Source of the DNA: an uncultured Holophagaceae bacterium
Lineage (GTDB): Bacteria > Acidobacteriota > Holophagae > Holophagales > Holophagaceae
DNA: 64,000 nucleotides
Assembly (NCBI GenBank): GCA_903937385.1
Contig: CAIZZF010000030.1
Span: 93,322 to 157,321, forward strand
Reading direction: 5' to 3'
Shown: piece after piece, positions 38,515 to 47,176 of the stretch
How positions within the stretch are numbered: the first letter of the stretch is position 1
Layout: each line of letters opens with the position of its first letter
The notes under the pieces: model-generated
The model's input: the letters and a program-made list of their open reading frames with translations, nothing else
Told to the model about the DNA's origin: nothing
Databases searched by the model: none
Position numbers and translations under genes: made by a program

Positions 38515-39050
38515 GGCCCGGCGGCCTCGTGACGTCCCGGAAACGCGCGGTTCAGGCGGGCTTCAGCATGATCGAGATGCTGATGACGGCCTTCATCATG
38601 GCCGTCGGCATCCTGGGTCTCACAGCCCTGCAGGTCATGTCGCTGAAGGCGACCCGGGGCAGTCGAAGCCTGGGCACCGCCACCCTGGTGGCCGAGCAGG
38701 TGCTCGATCTGGCCGAGCGGGAAGGGCGCCTGACCTGGCTCAGCCTTGTGGACACCAACGCCGTAAATCCCACCGTGCCCGCGGGACTCAAATACATCAA
38801 CCTTGATGCCGGCGCCTCGGTGGTGGACACCTTCAACGTCAAGGGCGTCCCGGTGAATGCCGAGTCGTCCGAAGTAACGGAAACGACGACCTTCTTCACG
38901 GCCACTACGACTCGGCTCCCGCCCGCGACTGCGGTGCGGGGTGGTCTGTCTGAGCTGACTGTCCTCGTCCAGTTCGTGGATGATGCCGACACGAGCGGAA
39001 AAGGCGTCACGCGTGTTGTCCGGCTCACCCGGATGATCTCCCATGGCTGA
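38499..39050 (+). CDS. PilV-like minor prepilin
   Basis: 183 residues from the ATG at 38499. Prepilin site AG^FSMIEMLMTAFIMAVGIL with Glu5 of the mature pilin. PilV and its partners prime type IV pilus assembly with PilY1. The start lies inside the FimT-like gene, and its end overlaps PilW by 8 bp. A longer ORF in this frame begins upstream antiparallel to real coding and was not used. Confidence 0.82.
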   Translation: MAKDLRPGGLVTSRKRAVQAGFSMIEMLMTAFIMAVGILGLTALQVMSLKATRGSRSLGTATLVAEQVLDLAEREGRLTWLSLVDTNAVNPTVPAGLKYINLDAGASVVDTFNVKGVPVNAESSEVTETTTFFTATTTRLPPATAVRGGLSELTVLVQFVDDADTSGKGVTRVVRLTRMISHG

Positions 39051-40218
39051 GCTCCGCCCATCCGGGGGTGCCAGGGGCTTCTCTCTGGTCGAGCTCCTGG
39101 TGGCCCTGGTCTTCACCATGGTTCTCATGGCTGGCATGGCCAATGTCTACCGGGCCAGCCTCTCCAGCTTCTACACCTCCGGGGAGTCCATCTCCAGCGT
39201 CCGGCGGAATCGGATGTCGCTGGACCTGCTGGCCGACGACCTGAACCAGGCCTGCATGTATCTGGCCGACCTGGCGGTACCCCCCGCCACCAGCGCCACC
39301 ATGCAGCCCTTCTTTATCTGGCCGAACATGCCCATCGAAGGGTCCGATGACCCTACGACCTCGGACGAGCTTTATTTCTATGTCGACCAGTCTCTGCCCT
39401 TCGAGGGGAGGTTGGTCGCCGGCACTACCCAGTCCTCCACGGCGGAGCTCGTTCTCAGCGGCGCGGCGCCCACGGTTGCTGACAACTCCCTGACCATTGA
39501 GTGCGGGAACGCGTCCTACGTGAACATGGTCGAGCAGGGCCAGCTCCTGCTCTTCAAGGATGCCTGGGAAGCGGCCAGTATCGCTGGCACTCCAAGGAAG
39601 GTCGGGGCCACCCAGGTGTCGGTCACGGTGGGGGCCACGGCCTATTCGGCCATCACCGGCAGCGGTCCCTCGGGGGTCGTCCTCGGGCGGAAACATCTGC
39701 TGGGCAGCTCGGTGCTCTTCGCCCAGGCTGCGCAGCTGGTCCGGTACCGGGTCGAGCTCCTCAAGGTCGATCCTGGCAGCACCCTTGGGATTCCCTGCCT
39801 GGTGCGCGACCAGGGAAACTACCTCGACGCCACGTTCACTGCCACTCAGGCCCAGCAGATCATTGCCGAAAATGTGACGGGCTTCAGCGTCTACCTGAGC
39901 GCGGATGGCGGCTCCAGCTGGGCCGGTCTGAACAGGTCTGGGACCAAGGCCAGCGGCGTCGGAGCGGATGGCTGGGATCAGGGCCTTCGGGCGGCGCTGG
40001 ACACCCAGCTGAGCGCCGCGGGACGGGCCGATGTCCTGAGCACTCGGGCCACTCCCCACTGGTTCCGGTCCACCCCGATCCTGGTGCGCATGGACGTCAC
40101 TACCCGCACGGCCGCAAAGCGAACGGAATACGGCTCTGCAGCCACGCCACTAGCCTACCGGAAATTCACCCAGAGCCTGGTCTTCATGCCCCGGCACTCG
40201 GGCCTGACCCTGAACTGA
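39043..40218 (+). CDS. PilW-like minor prepilin
   Basis: 391 residues. Prepilin site RG^FSLVELLVALVFTMVL with Glu5 of the mature pilin. The long globular domain includes MSLDLLADDLNQACMYL, matching the common PilW arrangement. It is part of the FimT-PilV-PilW-PilX-PilY1 operon and overlaps PilV by 8 bp. Confidence 0.85.
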   Translation: MAELRPSGGARGFSLVELLVALVFTMVLMAGMANVYRASLSSFYTSGESISSVRRNRMSLDLLADDLNQACMYLADLAVPPATSATMQPFFIWPNMPIEGSDDPTTSDELYFYVDQSLPFEGRLVAGTTQSSTAELVLSGAAPTVADNSLTIECGNASYVNMVEQGQLLLFKDAWEAASIAGTPRKVGATQVSVTVGATAYSAITGSGPSGVVLGRKHLLGSSVLFAQAAQLVRYRVELLKVDPGSTLGIPCLVRDQGNYLDATFTATQAQQIIAENVTGFSVYLSADGGSSWAGLNRSGTKASGVGADGWDQGLRAALDTQLSAAGRADVLSTRATPHWFRSTPILVRMDVTTRTAAKRTEYGSAATPLAYRKFTQSLVFMPRHSGLTLN

Positions 40219-40228
40219 GAGGACAGCC

Positions 40229-40842
40229 ATGCAAGGCACCGACGCCAGGTACCGACGAGCCTCCGAAGCCGGGGGCATCACCATCATCGTGGCCCTCATG
40301 CTGCTGATCCTGCTCACCACCGCCGCCGTGGCATGTCCCGGAATGCCCTGCGCGACATCGTCACCGTGGGCTTCGGTCGCCAGGGGGCCATGGCGCGCAG
40401 CGTCGCCGACTCCGGCCTGGAGTGGTCCATCCACTGGATCGACCTGGAGAACGGGAAAGTCGCACCAGAGGGTTCGGCCCGCAACCTCAGAAACCTCAAG
40501 GCAGCGTTGCTCCTGGACCCCACCCTGGCGGGTGTGGCCAAGGCCGTTCGGGCTGGCTCCCTCACCAACTATGCGCCCGGCGGGACGCCGCCGACGGATT
40601 TGGCGCTCAGCTCGGCGGCCGGGACCACCCAGGGCTACACCCTGGGCCTGACCTGCATGGGCAAGCTGCCCATCGTCCTCATGAGCCAAGGTGCGAGCAC
40701 GGGGACCTTCCGGCCCGCCACGGGTGGGTTGCAGCAGCTGGCCCCGGACCTCTGGGCCGTCCGCTCGGACGCGCAGGTCACCCAAGGCCCCGTCACCTTT
40801 GTCCACGCCAGGGAACTCTGGATTTCGACGCCCATCCAGTAG
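40229..40842 (+). pseudogene. PilX-like minor pilin split by a -1 frameshift
   Basis: The first frame (from the ATG at 40229) encodes EAGGITIIVALMLLILLTTA, a PilX-type N-helix. It then turns into non-pilin sequence after about 40332. The next frame, with an ATG at 40333, encodes a plausible PilX body (SRNALRDIVTVGFGRQ, SVADSGLEWSIHWI). Joining them needs one extra base in GTGGC-ATGTCC near 40332. The break may be an assembly error, a true lesion or reinitiation at ATG 40333, which would lack the N-helix. It sits between PilW and PilY1. Confidence 0.72.
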
Positions 40843-40857
40843 TCCAGGAGCAGGATC

Positions 40858-42219
40858 ATGACCCGTTGCCACCCACTCTTCTTCCGTCCCCTCCTGGCGC
40901 TGCTCCTGGGCCTGCTGGCTGCGGTCCCGGCGCGGGCCCAGCTGGATCCCAGGCTCCAGGCCGGCACGACGGATTTCCTGGATCTCTTCCAGCCGTCCAG
41001 CACCTTCCGGCCCAAGCCGGAGATCCTGTCGGTCTTTGACTATTCCGGGTCCATGGCCTCTCTCATGTCCCACCCGCTGTACCGGAATGATGACAAGGGG
41101 GACCAGGAGGACTACCGCAACATGTCATTCTCCGTGACCGTTCCGCCAGCGGCCCCGGAAACGAACACGTATCTAATCGGGGTCCGGGATCCCGTGTGCG
41201 GAACCTATCGGAATTACAAGATAGTCGTTGACGCCACCGGAGTAGCAACGGGAAGCCGCTATTGGGGAGGCGATGGGTGCGGTGGGCAGGTTGGGCAGAA
41301 CCTCGCCCCTTCGTGGACCATCTTCGCCCAAGCAGCCGGAAATACCGGGGTGCAGGCGACCCTGGACTTGAGTCCGACGGCCTCCGGCAAGGACCCGGAT
41401 TATAGCGTGGTCAACAGTTCCAACGGCGGCACCGGCGGAACTTACACCATAACCCATGCCAATGGCTCCATCACGCCGGCGCCCACCATCGAACTGAGTC
41501 CGGCTACCGGTCCATACGGGGTGGGTACGACGGTAAAGCTCACGGCCTACTTGAAACATGATCTCCGCGAAGGGGAGCCGCTCAATGCGAAAAACATCAT
41601 TTGGTCCGCCATGAAGGCTGGTGGATGGCAATGGATCAGAGTTCCCGAATCTACCGAAGTGTCACCGGGGCTCTACAAATCCGAAACGACCTGGGTCAAT
41701 GATGGCTTCACACCGACACCGGACACAACGGGGGACGCGACCTCGCTTTACGACATCACTCCCGCGCCTGGTCCCAATTGGAAGTCCGGGGATGTGGTCC
41801 GGTTCAGCACCTACTTTTCTCGGATCCACGGTGGCGCGACCAGCGGTGATCTGGACTGGAGTGTTGGTGGCATCGCCTATGTCTACCAGTGTCCCACCTA
41901 CGCGCCCCTGAGTTCGACCAGGACCACCGGCAACACGACCACCGGACCCGGCGGTTCCGTATCCTGGACCATTCCGCCCTACTGCCCGCCTCCCCCCCCG
42001 ATGCTCCCTACGTGTCGGTCGTGCTGGATGTCCAATTGTACAGCCCTTCCCCGGGCGGTCCTCCCAACCTCTGGGATCTCGGCTGGGACGGTTTCATGCG
42101 GGCCTACACAGGGGCGGACGCGAACACATCGGCCCTCCGGAAACCGGATGGGTCTGCCGTCACGCTCGCCGATGTCAAGGCCGCAGCTGCAGGCTTGTAC
42201 GGATCAAGCGCTGGCATAG
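40858..42219 (+). CDS. pilY1: PilY1 N-terminal part (ends by frameshift after C8 tract)
   Basis: A signal peptide (LLALLLGLLAAVPARA) and vWA start with MIDAS motif DYSGS (D61-S65), followed by a region with YGVGTTVKLTAYLKHD. The real product should continue in the downstream frame at 41989-42000. As sequenced, the frame reads on to a stop at 42219 with low-complexity, non-PilY1 residues after the poly-C run. PilY1 is a calcium-linked tip adhesin and assembly factor. One more C (C9) would restore a ~1790-residue protein. This ORF alone would yield a truncated, ~380-residue real portion. Confidence 0.78.
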   Translation: MTRCHPLFFRPLLALLLGLLAAVPARAQLDPRLQAGTTDFLDLFQPSSTFRPKPEILSVFDYSGSMASLMSHPLYRNDDKGDQEDYRNMSFSVTVPPAAPETNTYLIGVRDPVCGTYRNYKIVVDATGVATGSRYWGGDGCGGQVGQNLAPSWTIFAQAAGNTGVQATLDLSPTASGKDPDYSVVNSSNGGTGGTYTITHANGSITPAPTIELSPATGPYGVGTTVKLTAYLKHDLREGEPLNAKNIIWSAMKAGGWQWIRVPESTEVSPGLYKSETTWVNDGFTPTPDTTGDATSLYDITPAPGPNWKSGDVVRFSTYFSRIHGGATSGDLDWSVGGIAYVYQCPTYAPLSSTRTTGNTTTGPGGSVSWTIPPYCPPPPPMLPTCRSCWMSNCTALPRAVLPTSGISAGTVSCGPTQGRTRTHRPSGNRMGLPSRSPMSRPQLQACTDQALA

Positions 42220-45200
42220 CTGACGTCCGGAACTGGATCAGGGCGGCCAGCCATGTCCGGATCACCAGAGGGTTCCTCGATGGGTCTAACCCCTGTTATA
42301 GAACCATCGATATTCCCATTCCCTGGAAGATCATGGATGGAGCCTCCACGGGCAATCCACTCAGCTCCCAGACCGTGCTGGACCGGCAGATCAAGGACGG
42401 GATCCCCTATGGGAGTGGCCTCCCGATCGAGCTTGACCAGACGTACAAACTGGAAAATCAGGATGGGAGCGTATTCACAACAAATCCCAGCGGAAACCAT
42501 GCGCCTAATTCTGGCTGGTGGGCCGTCAATCTCTATACCGTACGTTACCGACCCACGTACATCAACTGGCTGTTCAAGGCGACATACCAGAACACAGATG
42601 CAAGCAAGCCAAACTACACGACGGATTCTTCTCTGCTGGTGGGAGGGAAGAATTTCATCGCCTTTGATGCCCTCAACAAAGACCTGGTTCCAGGCCAGCT
42701 CGACGTGAAATGGGGCCAAGGCTATGGCCCTTCAGGGTCCTGGGGCACGATCAAGGTGCCCCAGTACGGCCAGGATGGCAGCTACCTGGGCACCATCCAG
42801 GATGAAGCCTCGAACTACCGGACACCTGCCCTGACGCGCCTGCAGGCGACCAAGAAAGCGGCCATCCAGACCTGGATCTCCCATCAGGCCGATGTCTATT
42901 GGGCCTTCCGCGGCCTGGATTCCACCACGGAGGCTGGGGGCGGGACCGCCTCGACCATCGACAACGATAGCCAAAGCACCCTCACGAAGGCCGATGCAAC
43001 CACGACCCACATAAGCGGTACGGATTCCGGCTGGACGGTGCTGAACAACACGGCGGCGCAGGGGATCGCGTCGACCACGGGGAATTCGGTGGTGGGCATG
43101 AACCGCATCGCCAGCCTGTTCGCCAGTGGCGAGACGCCCCTGACCTATGCCATGGCCCGGTCGCTGGCCCAGTTCGGGGACCCCAAGAACGTGTTTAATG
43201 GGGTGGTGGGCACGGATGTCTCCCAGTGCGGCCAACACTTCCTGCTTCTCTTTACCGATGGGGTGGACAACAACGGCCATACGGGCGTGAACAACACAAA
43301 CAGCACCACGCCCTACATCATCGGCTCGGGGCTGTCCGCAACCCTGGACGTCCTCAAGGGCAACCAGGCGATCCTGGCCAACAAGAACAGCGTCGACCGG
43401 TCCGGCAGCAACTGGAACGTCCCCACCCTGGCTGGCATCGCGGCCCACCTCTCCGACCCCAGCTCGGGAACCCTGGGCGTGGACTACCTGGCGGCGAAAG
43501 ATCCCGGCACCTCCACCAGCTCGGGATACCCCTCCGAATTCCTGCCCTTCGCCATCAAGAAGCGAAATGGGTTGGTCTTCAATCAGGACCACCGGGTGAC
43601 GATCATGACCATCGGGGTCAACCTCGGCGGGCTGGTCACGGATGACACGAGCCCCAAGCGCAGCCTCTTCTATGCCGCCGTCCTGGGGCGGAACGGGGTC
43701 TCCAACGGGGCCATCAGCACCTTCCACCCCTTCCGGGGTTGGAACCAGCCCTATGGCGCGACCATCGATCCGAACAACGACTGGATTCCCGATCCCAAGG
43801 ACCCTACCAGCTATCCCGCGAAAGGCGTGGCGAGGGACAACGCGGCCTACTTCTTCGACGCGACGAACCCGGACCTGCTGTCCAACAGCCTGGAGCACGC
43901 CTTCCTCATCGCCATCAATGCCACCAGCAACCAGGCCACCGCCGCGCCAACCCTCCCCTTCGTCGGGGCCAGCCTGGGCCGTCAGCTCTACGTGGGCCAG
44001 TTCTATCCCCCCTCCTCCGGCGGAGTCCTGTGGCCCGGGGACCTCCTGTCCTTCGGGACCCAGGAAGTGAACGGTACCGTAAAGATCCTGGACAACAAGG
44101 GAATCCCCACCACCAACCTGAGTGCCGCCACCGCCTTGTGGAGCACGAGCGCCGCCCTGCTGAAGAAGGAAGCCCCCATCGGCACTGCCCGGACCCTCTA
44201 TACCCGTGTCCCGAAGGGCACAGCCTTGCAGGCTTTCACCGACTCGGATACCGACAACGGCTTCAGCAACCTCAAGAGCTACGTAGCCACATCCCTGAAG
44301 GCCGCGGACCCGACGAATGCCGCCCAGCAGGCGGCGGTCGATAACCAGAAGAGGGCCATCATCCAGCACGTGGCCGGGGCCGACATCATGAAGCCCTACA
44401 GCGGCGGGAAGCCCTCGGCCAACCGTACCACCATCATGGGAGACATCATCGGCTCAGCCCCGGCGGCACTGGAATACAACTGGAGCGACGTGAACAGGGC
44501 TTCGAGCTCCAGCCCGAGCAGGTCGCTGAGCAACTACGCAAGTCTGACCGCCGTGGGCGGGAGCCGCTTCCGCCTCATCCTGGTGGGCACCAACCAGGGC
44601 TGGCTGCACGCCTTCGGCGAGGTCACCAAGACCGACGCCAGCGGCCTGGTCACCGGGGCCGCGGTCCAGGAGCTCTGGAGCTTCATGCCCACGGACTTCC
44701 TGAAGTATCTGGACTACCTGAACAATGCCAGCCTCACCCACCGGTTCATGGTGGACGGCAGCCCCACCCTCTACCACCTGGACCTGCCGCCCAGCGGAGG
44801 CGGGGCCGGCAACGGGGTGGTGGACCGCGGGGAACGCGCCGTGGCCGTCTTCGGCCTCGGGAAGGGGGGACGCAGCTATTACGCCCTGGATGTCAGCGAT
44901 CCCTTCACGCCGACCCTTCGCTGGGCGCTGGTGCCGGACGAGGCAGCGGCGGATAGCCTGCTCGGGAAGTTCGGGTTCTCCACCTCGCCGCCCGCCCTCG
45001 GCCGGGTCGTGGATGCTGAGGGCAAGCTGCGCGACGCGGTCTTCCTGGGGGGCGGGTTCAGCACCTCGAAGGTGGAGGATAACTTCCTGAATGCGGCCTC
45101 CAAGCCGACGCCCCTGGGTCGAGCGGTCATGGCCCTGGATGTCTACACCGGCAACGTGCTGGCCAGCGCGGACCTGAGTGCTGCCACTGGGGGCGGCGCC

Positions 45201-46217
45201 TCTGTGGGTCCTGTGGGCGCCGGCGTGGTGCCCTTCGAGTTCATCCTCAACTCCGGCCTGGCCCAGCGCGCCTACTTCCTGGACTACCGCGGTGGCCTCT
45301 GGGCCTGGGGTTCCACTGCACTGTTCAAGCCCCCAGCCTCCTCAATACCCTCGCCCTACGAGAACTTCCGCGTGGACAGCTCCAAGGTCTCGGACTGGAC
45401 GCTCCGCAAGGTCTACCAGGACGACGGCGGGAACAACGCCCGCTACACCACCCTGCCGGCCCCCTTCCGCCTGGGCTCCTTCCCCGGCGCAGCCTTTGAC
45501 CTCAAGCACGCCGTCCCCGCGGCCGTGGGCATTGCCATGGTCAGTGGCGACCGCAACAACCCCCTGGATCGTTCCTACACCACGGACAAGCCCCGTCGGC
45601 ACCGGCTCACCGTGGTGTTCGATCGCCAGGACAGCTACCTCTGGGGCCTGGATACCACGGGAATAACCTCAAGCACCAAGGACCTGAAGAACTTCACAGA
45701 CAACACGGTGTCCGGCACGAGCAGCCCCCCCTGTGTCATCACGCCCGGCTGCGATGACTACTATCTGGCACCCAAGACAGGTGATACCGCCTTCGGCTAC
45801 TACGTCAACTTTCCCGAACCCAGCGGAGGCTTCGTCCCCAAGGGCATCAACCCACCCCTGGTGGTGGCCGGGAGCCTGTTCTACGCCATCTTCACGCCCA
45901 CCGCTTCGGACATCTGCTCAGGCGGGGCTGGCAACACCCAGAGCTGGCTCATCCAGGACGTTTTGAAACCCCTCGTGACCGACACCCGGACAACGGTTTC
46001 GGCACGCAGTGGCCTCTCCTTCACCTGGCCCGGGGCGGCTTCGGATTTCATCCCCATGGGGACCCGGGGCGTCCTCCAGGGGGGCATGGCTGGGGGAACC
46101 GACAACATGGCTGGGGGAACAGAGACCGGCTCCCAATCCGGTGCACAGCTCGTCACCCTCAAGGGCTCCCCCGCCCAGAGCTTCGTGAGGCCGCGGGTCT
46201 GGCGTACCGTGCACTAG
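41889..46217 (+). CDS. pilY1: PilY1 main part: vWA remainder and C-terminal beta-propeller
   Basis: The frame opens at a GTG at 41889, but real PilY1 sequence starts after the C8 tract (DAPYVSVVLDV). It includes the second half of the vWA region (FLLLFTDGVDNN) and the C-terminal PilY1 propeller (LILVGTNQGWLHAFGEV, ELWSFMPTDFLKYLDYL, AVFGLGKGGRSYYALDV). A 21-nt tandem near the 3' end encodes MAGGTDN/MAGGTET. Without the N-terminal signal peptide it would not be exported, so the frame must be joined for function. It belongs to the minor pilin operon. Confidence 0.82.
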   Translation: MSHLRAPEFDQDHRQHDHRTRRFRILDHSALLPASPPDAPYVSVVLDVQLYSPSPGGPPNLWDLGWDGFMRAYTGADANTSALRKPDGSAVTLADVKAAAAGLYGSSAGIADVRNWIRAASHVRITRGFLDGSNPCYRTIDIPIPWKIMDGASTGNPLSSQTVLDRQIKDGIPYGSGLPIELDQTYKLENQDGSVFTTNPSGNHAPNSGWWAVNLYTVRYRPTYINWLFKATYQNTDASKPNYTTDSSLLVGGKNFIAFDALNKDLVPGQLDVKWGQGYGPSGSWGTIKVPQYGQDGSYLGTIQDEASNYRTPALTRLQATKKAAIQTWISHQADVYWAFRGLDSTTEAGGGTASTIDNDSQSTLTKADATTTHISGTDSGWTVLNNTAAQGIASTTGNSVVGMNRIASLFASGETPLTYAMARSLAQFGDPKNVFNGVVGTDVSQCGQHFLLLFTDGVDNNGHTGVNNTNSTTPYIIGSGLSATLDVLKGNQAILANKNSVDRSGSNWNVPTLAGIAAHLSDPSSGTLGVDYLAAKDPGTSTSSGYPSEFLPFAIKKRNGLVFNQDHRVTIMTIGVNLGGLVTDDTSPKRSLFYAAVLGRNGVSNGAISTFHPFRGWNQPYGATIDPNNDWIPDPKDPTSYPAKGVARDNAAYFFDATNPDLLSNSLEHAFLIAINATSNQATAAPTLPFVGASLGRQLYVGQFYPPSSGGVLWPGDLLSFGTQEVNGTVKILDNKGIPTTNLSAATALWSTSAALLKKEAPIGTARTLYTRVPKGTALQAFTDSDTDNGFSNLKSYVATSLKAADPTNAAQQAAVDNQKRAIIQHVAGADIMKPYSGGKPSANRTTIMGDIIGSAPAALEYNWSDVNRASSSSPSRSLSNYASLTAVGGSRFRLILVGTNQGWLHAFGEVTKTDASGLVTGAAVQELWSFMPTDFLKYLDYLNNASLTHRFMVDGSPTLYHLDLPPSGGGAGNGVVDRGERAVAVFGLGKGGRSYYALDVSDPFTPTLRWALVPDEAAADSLLGKFGFSTSPPALGRVVDAEGKLRDAVFLGGGFSTSKVEDNFLNAASKPTPLGRAVMALDVYTGNVLASADLSAATGGGASVGPVGAGVVPFEFILNSGLAQRAYFLDYRGGLWAWGSTALFKPPASSIPSPYENFRVDSSKVSDWTLRKVYQDDGGNNARYTTLPAPFRLGSFPGAAFDLKHAVPAAVGIAMVSGDRNNPLDRSYTTDKPRRHRLTVVFDRQDSYLWGLDTTGITSSTKDLKNFTDNTVSGTSSPPCVITPGCDDYYLAPKTGDTAFGYYVNFPEPSGGFVPKGINPPLVVAGSLFYAIFTPTASDICSGGAGNTQSWLIQDVLKPLVTDTRTTVSARSGLSFTWPGAASDFIPMGTRGVLQGGMAGGTDNMAGGTETGSQSGAQLVTLKGSPAQSFVRPRVWRTVH
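41992..41999 (+). repeat. Homopolymeric C8 tract at the pilY1 frame break
   Basis: Eight C's between T and G. Upstream PilY1 sequence is in one frame, downstream sequence in another, and the exact crossover is this tract. One C gained (C9) joins them. Runs of C or G are classic slipped-strand phase switches, as in neisserial pilC, a homologue of pilY1. They are also common sequencing errors. Confidence 0.75.
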
Positions 46218-46318
46218 GAGGAGCCCCCAGGCGTAGCGGCAGGCCGGGCCGTGTAATCTGAGAGACAGTCCTCCCGCAGGGGGGCTGTCCCTCGACCCTG
46301 GCACCCCGGCTGCGAACC

Positions 46319-47173
46319 ATGTCCAAACCCACCGCCATCCTCCTCATCTCCTGTCCGGACCAGCGGGGCATCGTGGCGCGTCTGTCGACCTTCGTCTTCG
46401 AGCGGGGCGGCAACATCGTGGACTCGGACCACCACTCGGACCTGCAGGCGGGCCGCTTCCTGGGCCGCATCGAGTGGGAGGATGACTCCGATGCCGATGA
46501 CCGGGCATTGCTCCGGCGGGAGCTGGCTGCGGTGGCCGATCCGATGGGCGGCCACTGGGAGCTGCACTTCTCGGATGTGGTGCCGCGCATCGCCATCTGG
46601 TGCAGCCGCCAGGAACACTGCTTGCTGGACCTGCTTTGGCGCCACCAGGCCGGGGAGCTGGGCGCCGAGATCGCCTGCGTGGTCAGCAACCATGACCTGC
46701 TCCGCCGCCACGTGGCGCCCCTGGGCCTGCCCTTCCACGTCTTCCCTGTCACCGCCGCCACCAAGGCCGCGCAGGAGCAAGAGCAGCTGGAGCTGCTGCG
46801 CCGCGAGCGGGTGGACCTGGTGATCCTGGCGAAGTACATGCAGGTGCTCAGCGGGGACTTCCTGCGGGCCTTCCCTGACGTGATCAACATCCACCACAGC
46901 TTCCTGCCCGCCTTCGCCGGGGCGCAGCCCTACCACCAGGCCCACGCTCGGGGCGTGAAGATCATCGGCGCCTCGGCGCACTTCGTCACCGAGGACCTGG
47001 ATGCGGGCCCCATCATCGAGCAGGATGTGGTCCGCGTCAGCCACCGCGACACCGCCGAGGACCTGGTTCGCAAGGGCCGGGACATGGAGCGCCTCGCCCT
47101 GGCCCGGGCCGTGCGTCTGCACCTGAACCACCGGGTGCTCACCTACGCCAACAAGACCGTGGTGTTCGAGTAG
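46319..47173 (+). CDS. purU: Formyltetrahydrofolate deformylase
   Basis: 284 residues. PurU hydrolyses 10-formyl-THF to formate and THF, balancing one-carbon pools. It has an N-terminal ACT domain (ILLISCPDQRGIVARLS) and a formyltransferase-like catalytic domain with NIHHSFLPAF (catalytic His) and TEDLDAGPIIEQD (Asp). Length and order are normal. It precedes the amidohydrolase gene by 3 bp. Confidence 0.95.
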   Translation: MSKPTAILLISCPDQRGIVARLSTFVFERGGNIVDSDHHSDLQAGRFLGRIEWEDDSDADDRALLRRELAAVADPMGGHWELHFSDVVPRIAIWCSRQEHCLLDLLWRHQAGELGAEIACVVSNHDLLRRHVAPLGLPFHVFPVTAATKAAQEQEQLELLRRERVDLVILAKYMQVLSGDFLRAFPDVINIHHSFLPAFAGAQPYHQAHARGVKIIGASAHFVTEDLDAGPIIEQDVVRVSHRDTAEDLVRKGRDMERLALARAVRLHLNHRVLTYANKTVVFE

Positions 47174-47176
47174 CCC

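Noticed and set aside
46085..46120. Tandem 21-nt repeat in the pilY1 3' end as a second phase-variation site.
   Set aside because: Its 21-bp unit keeps the frame (MAGGTDN/MAGGTET), so changes in copy number would not switch the gene.
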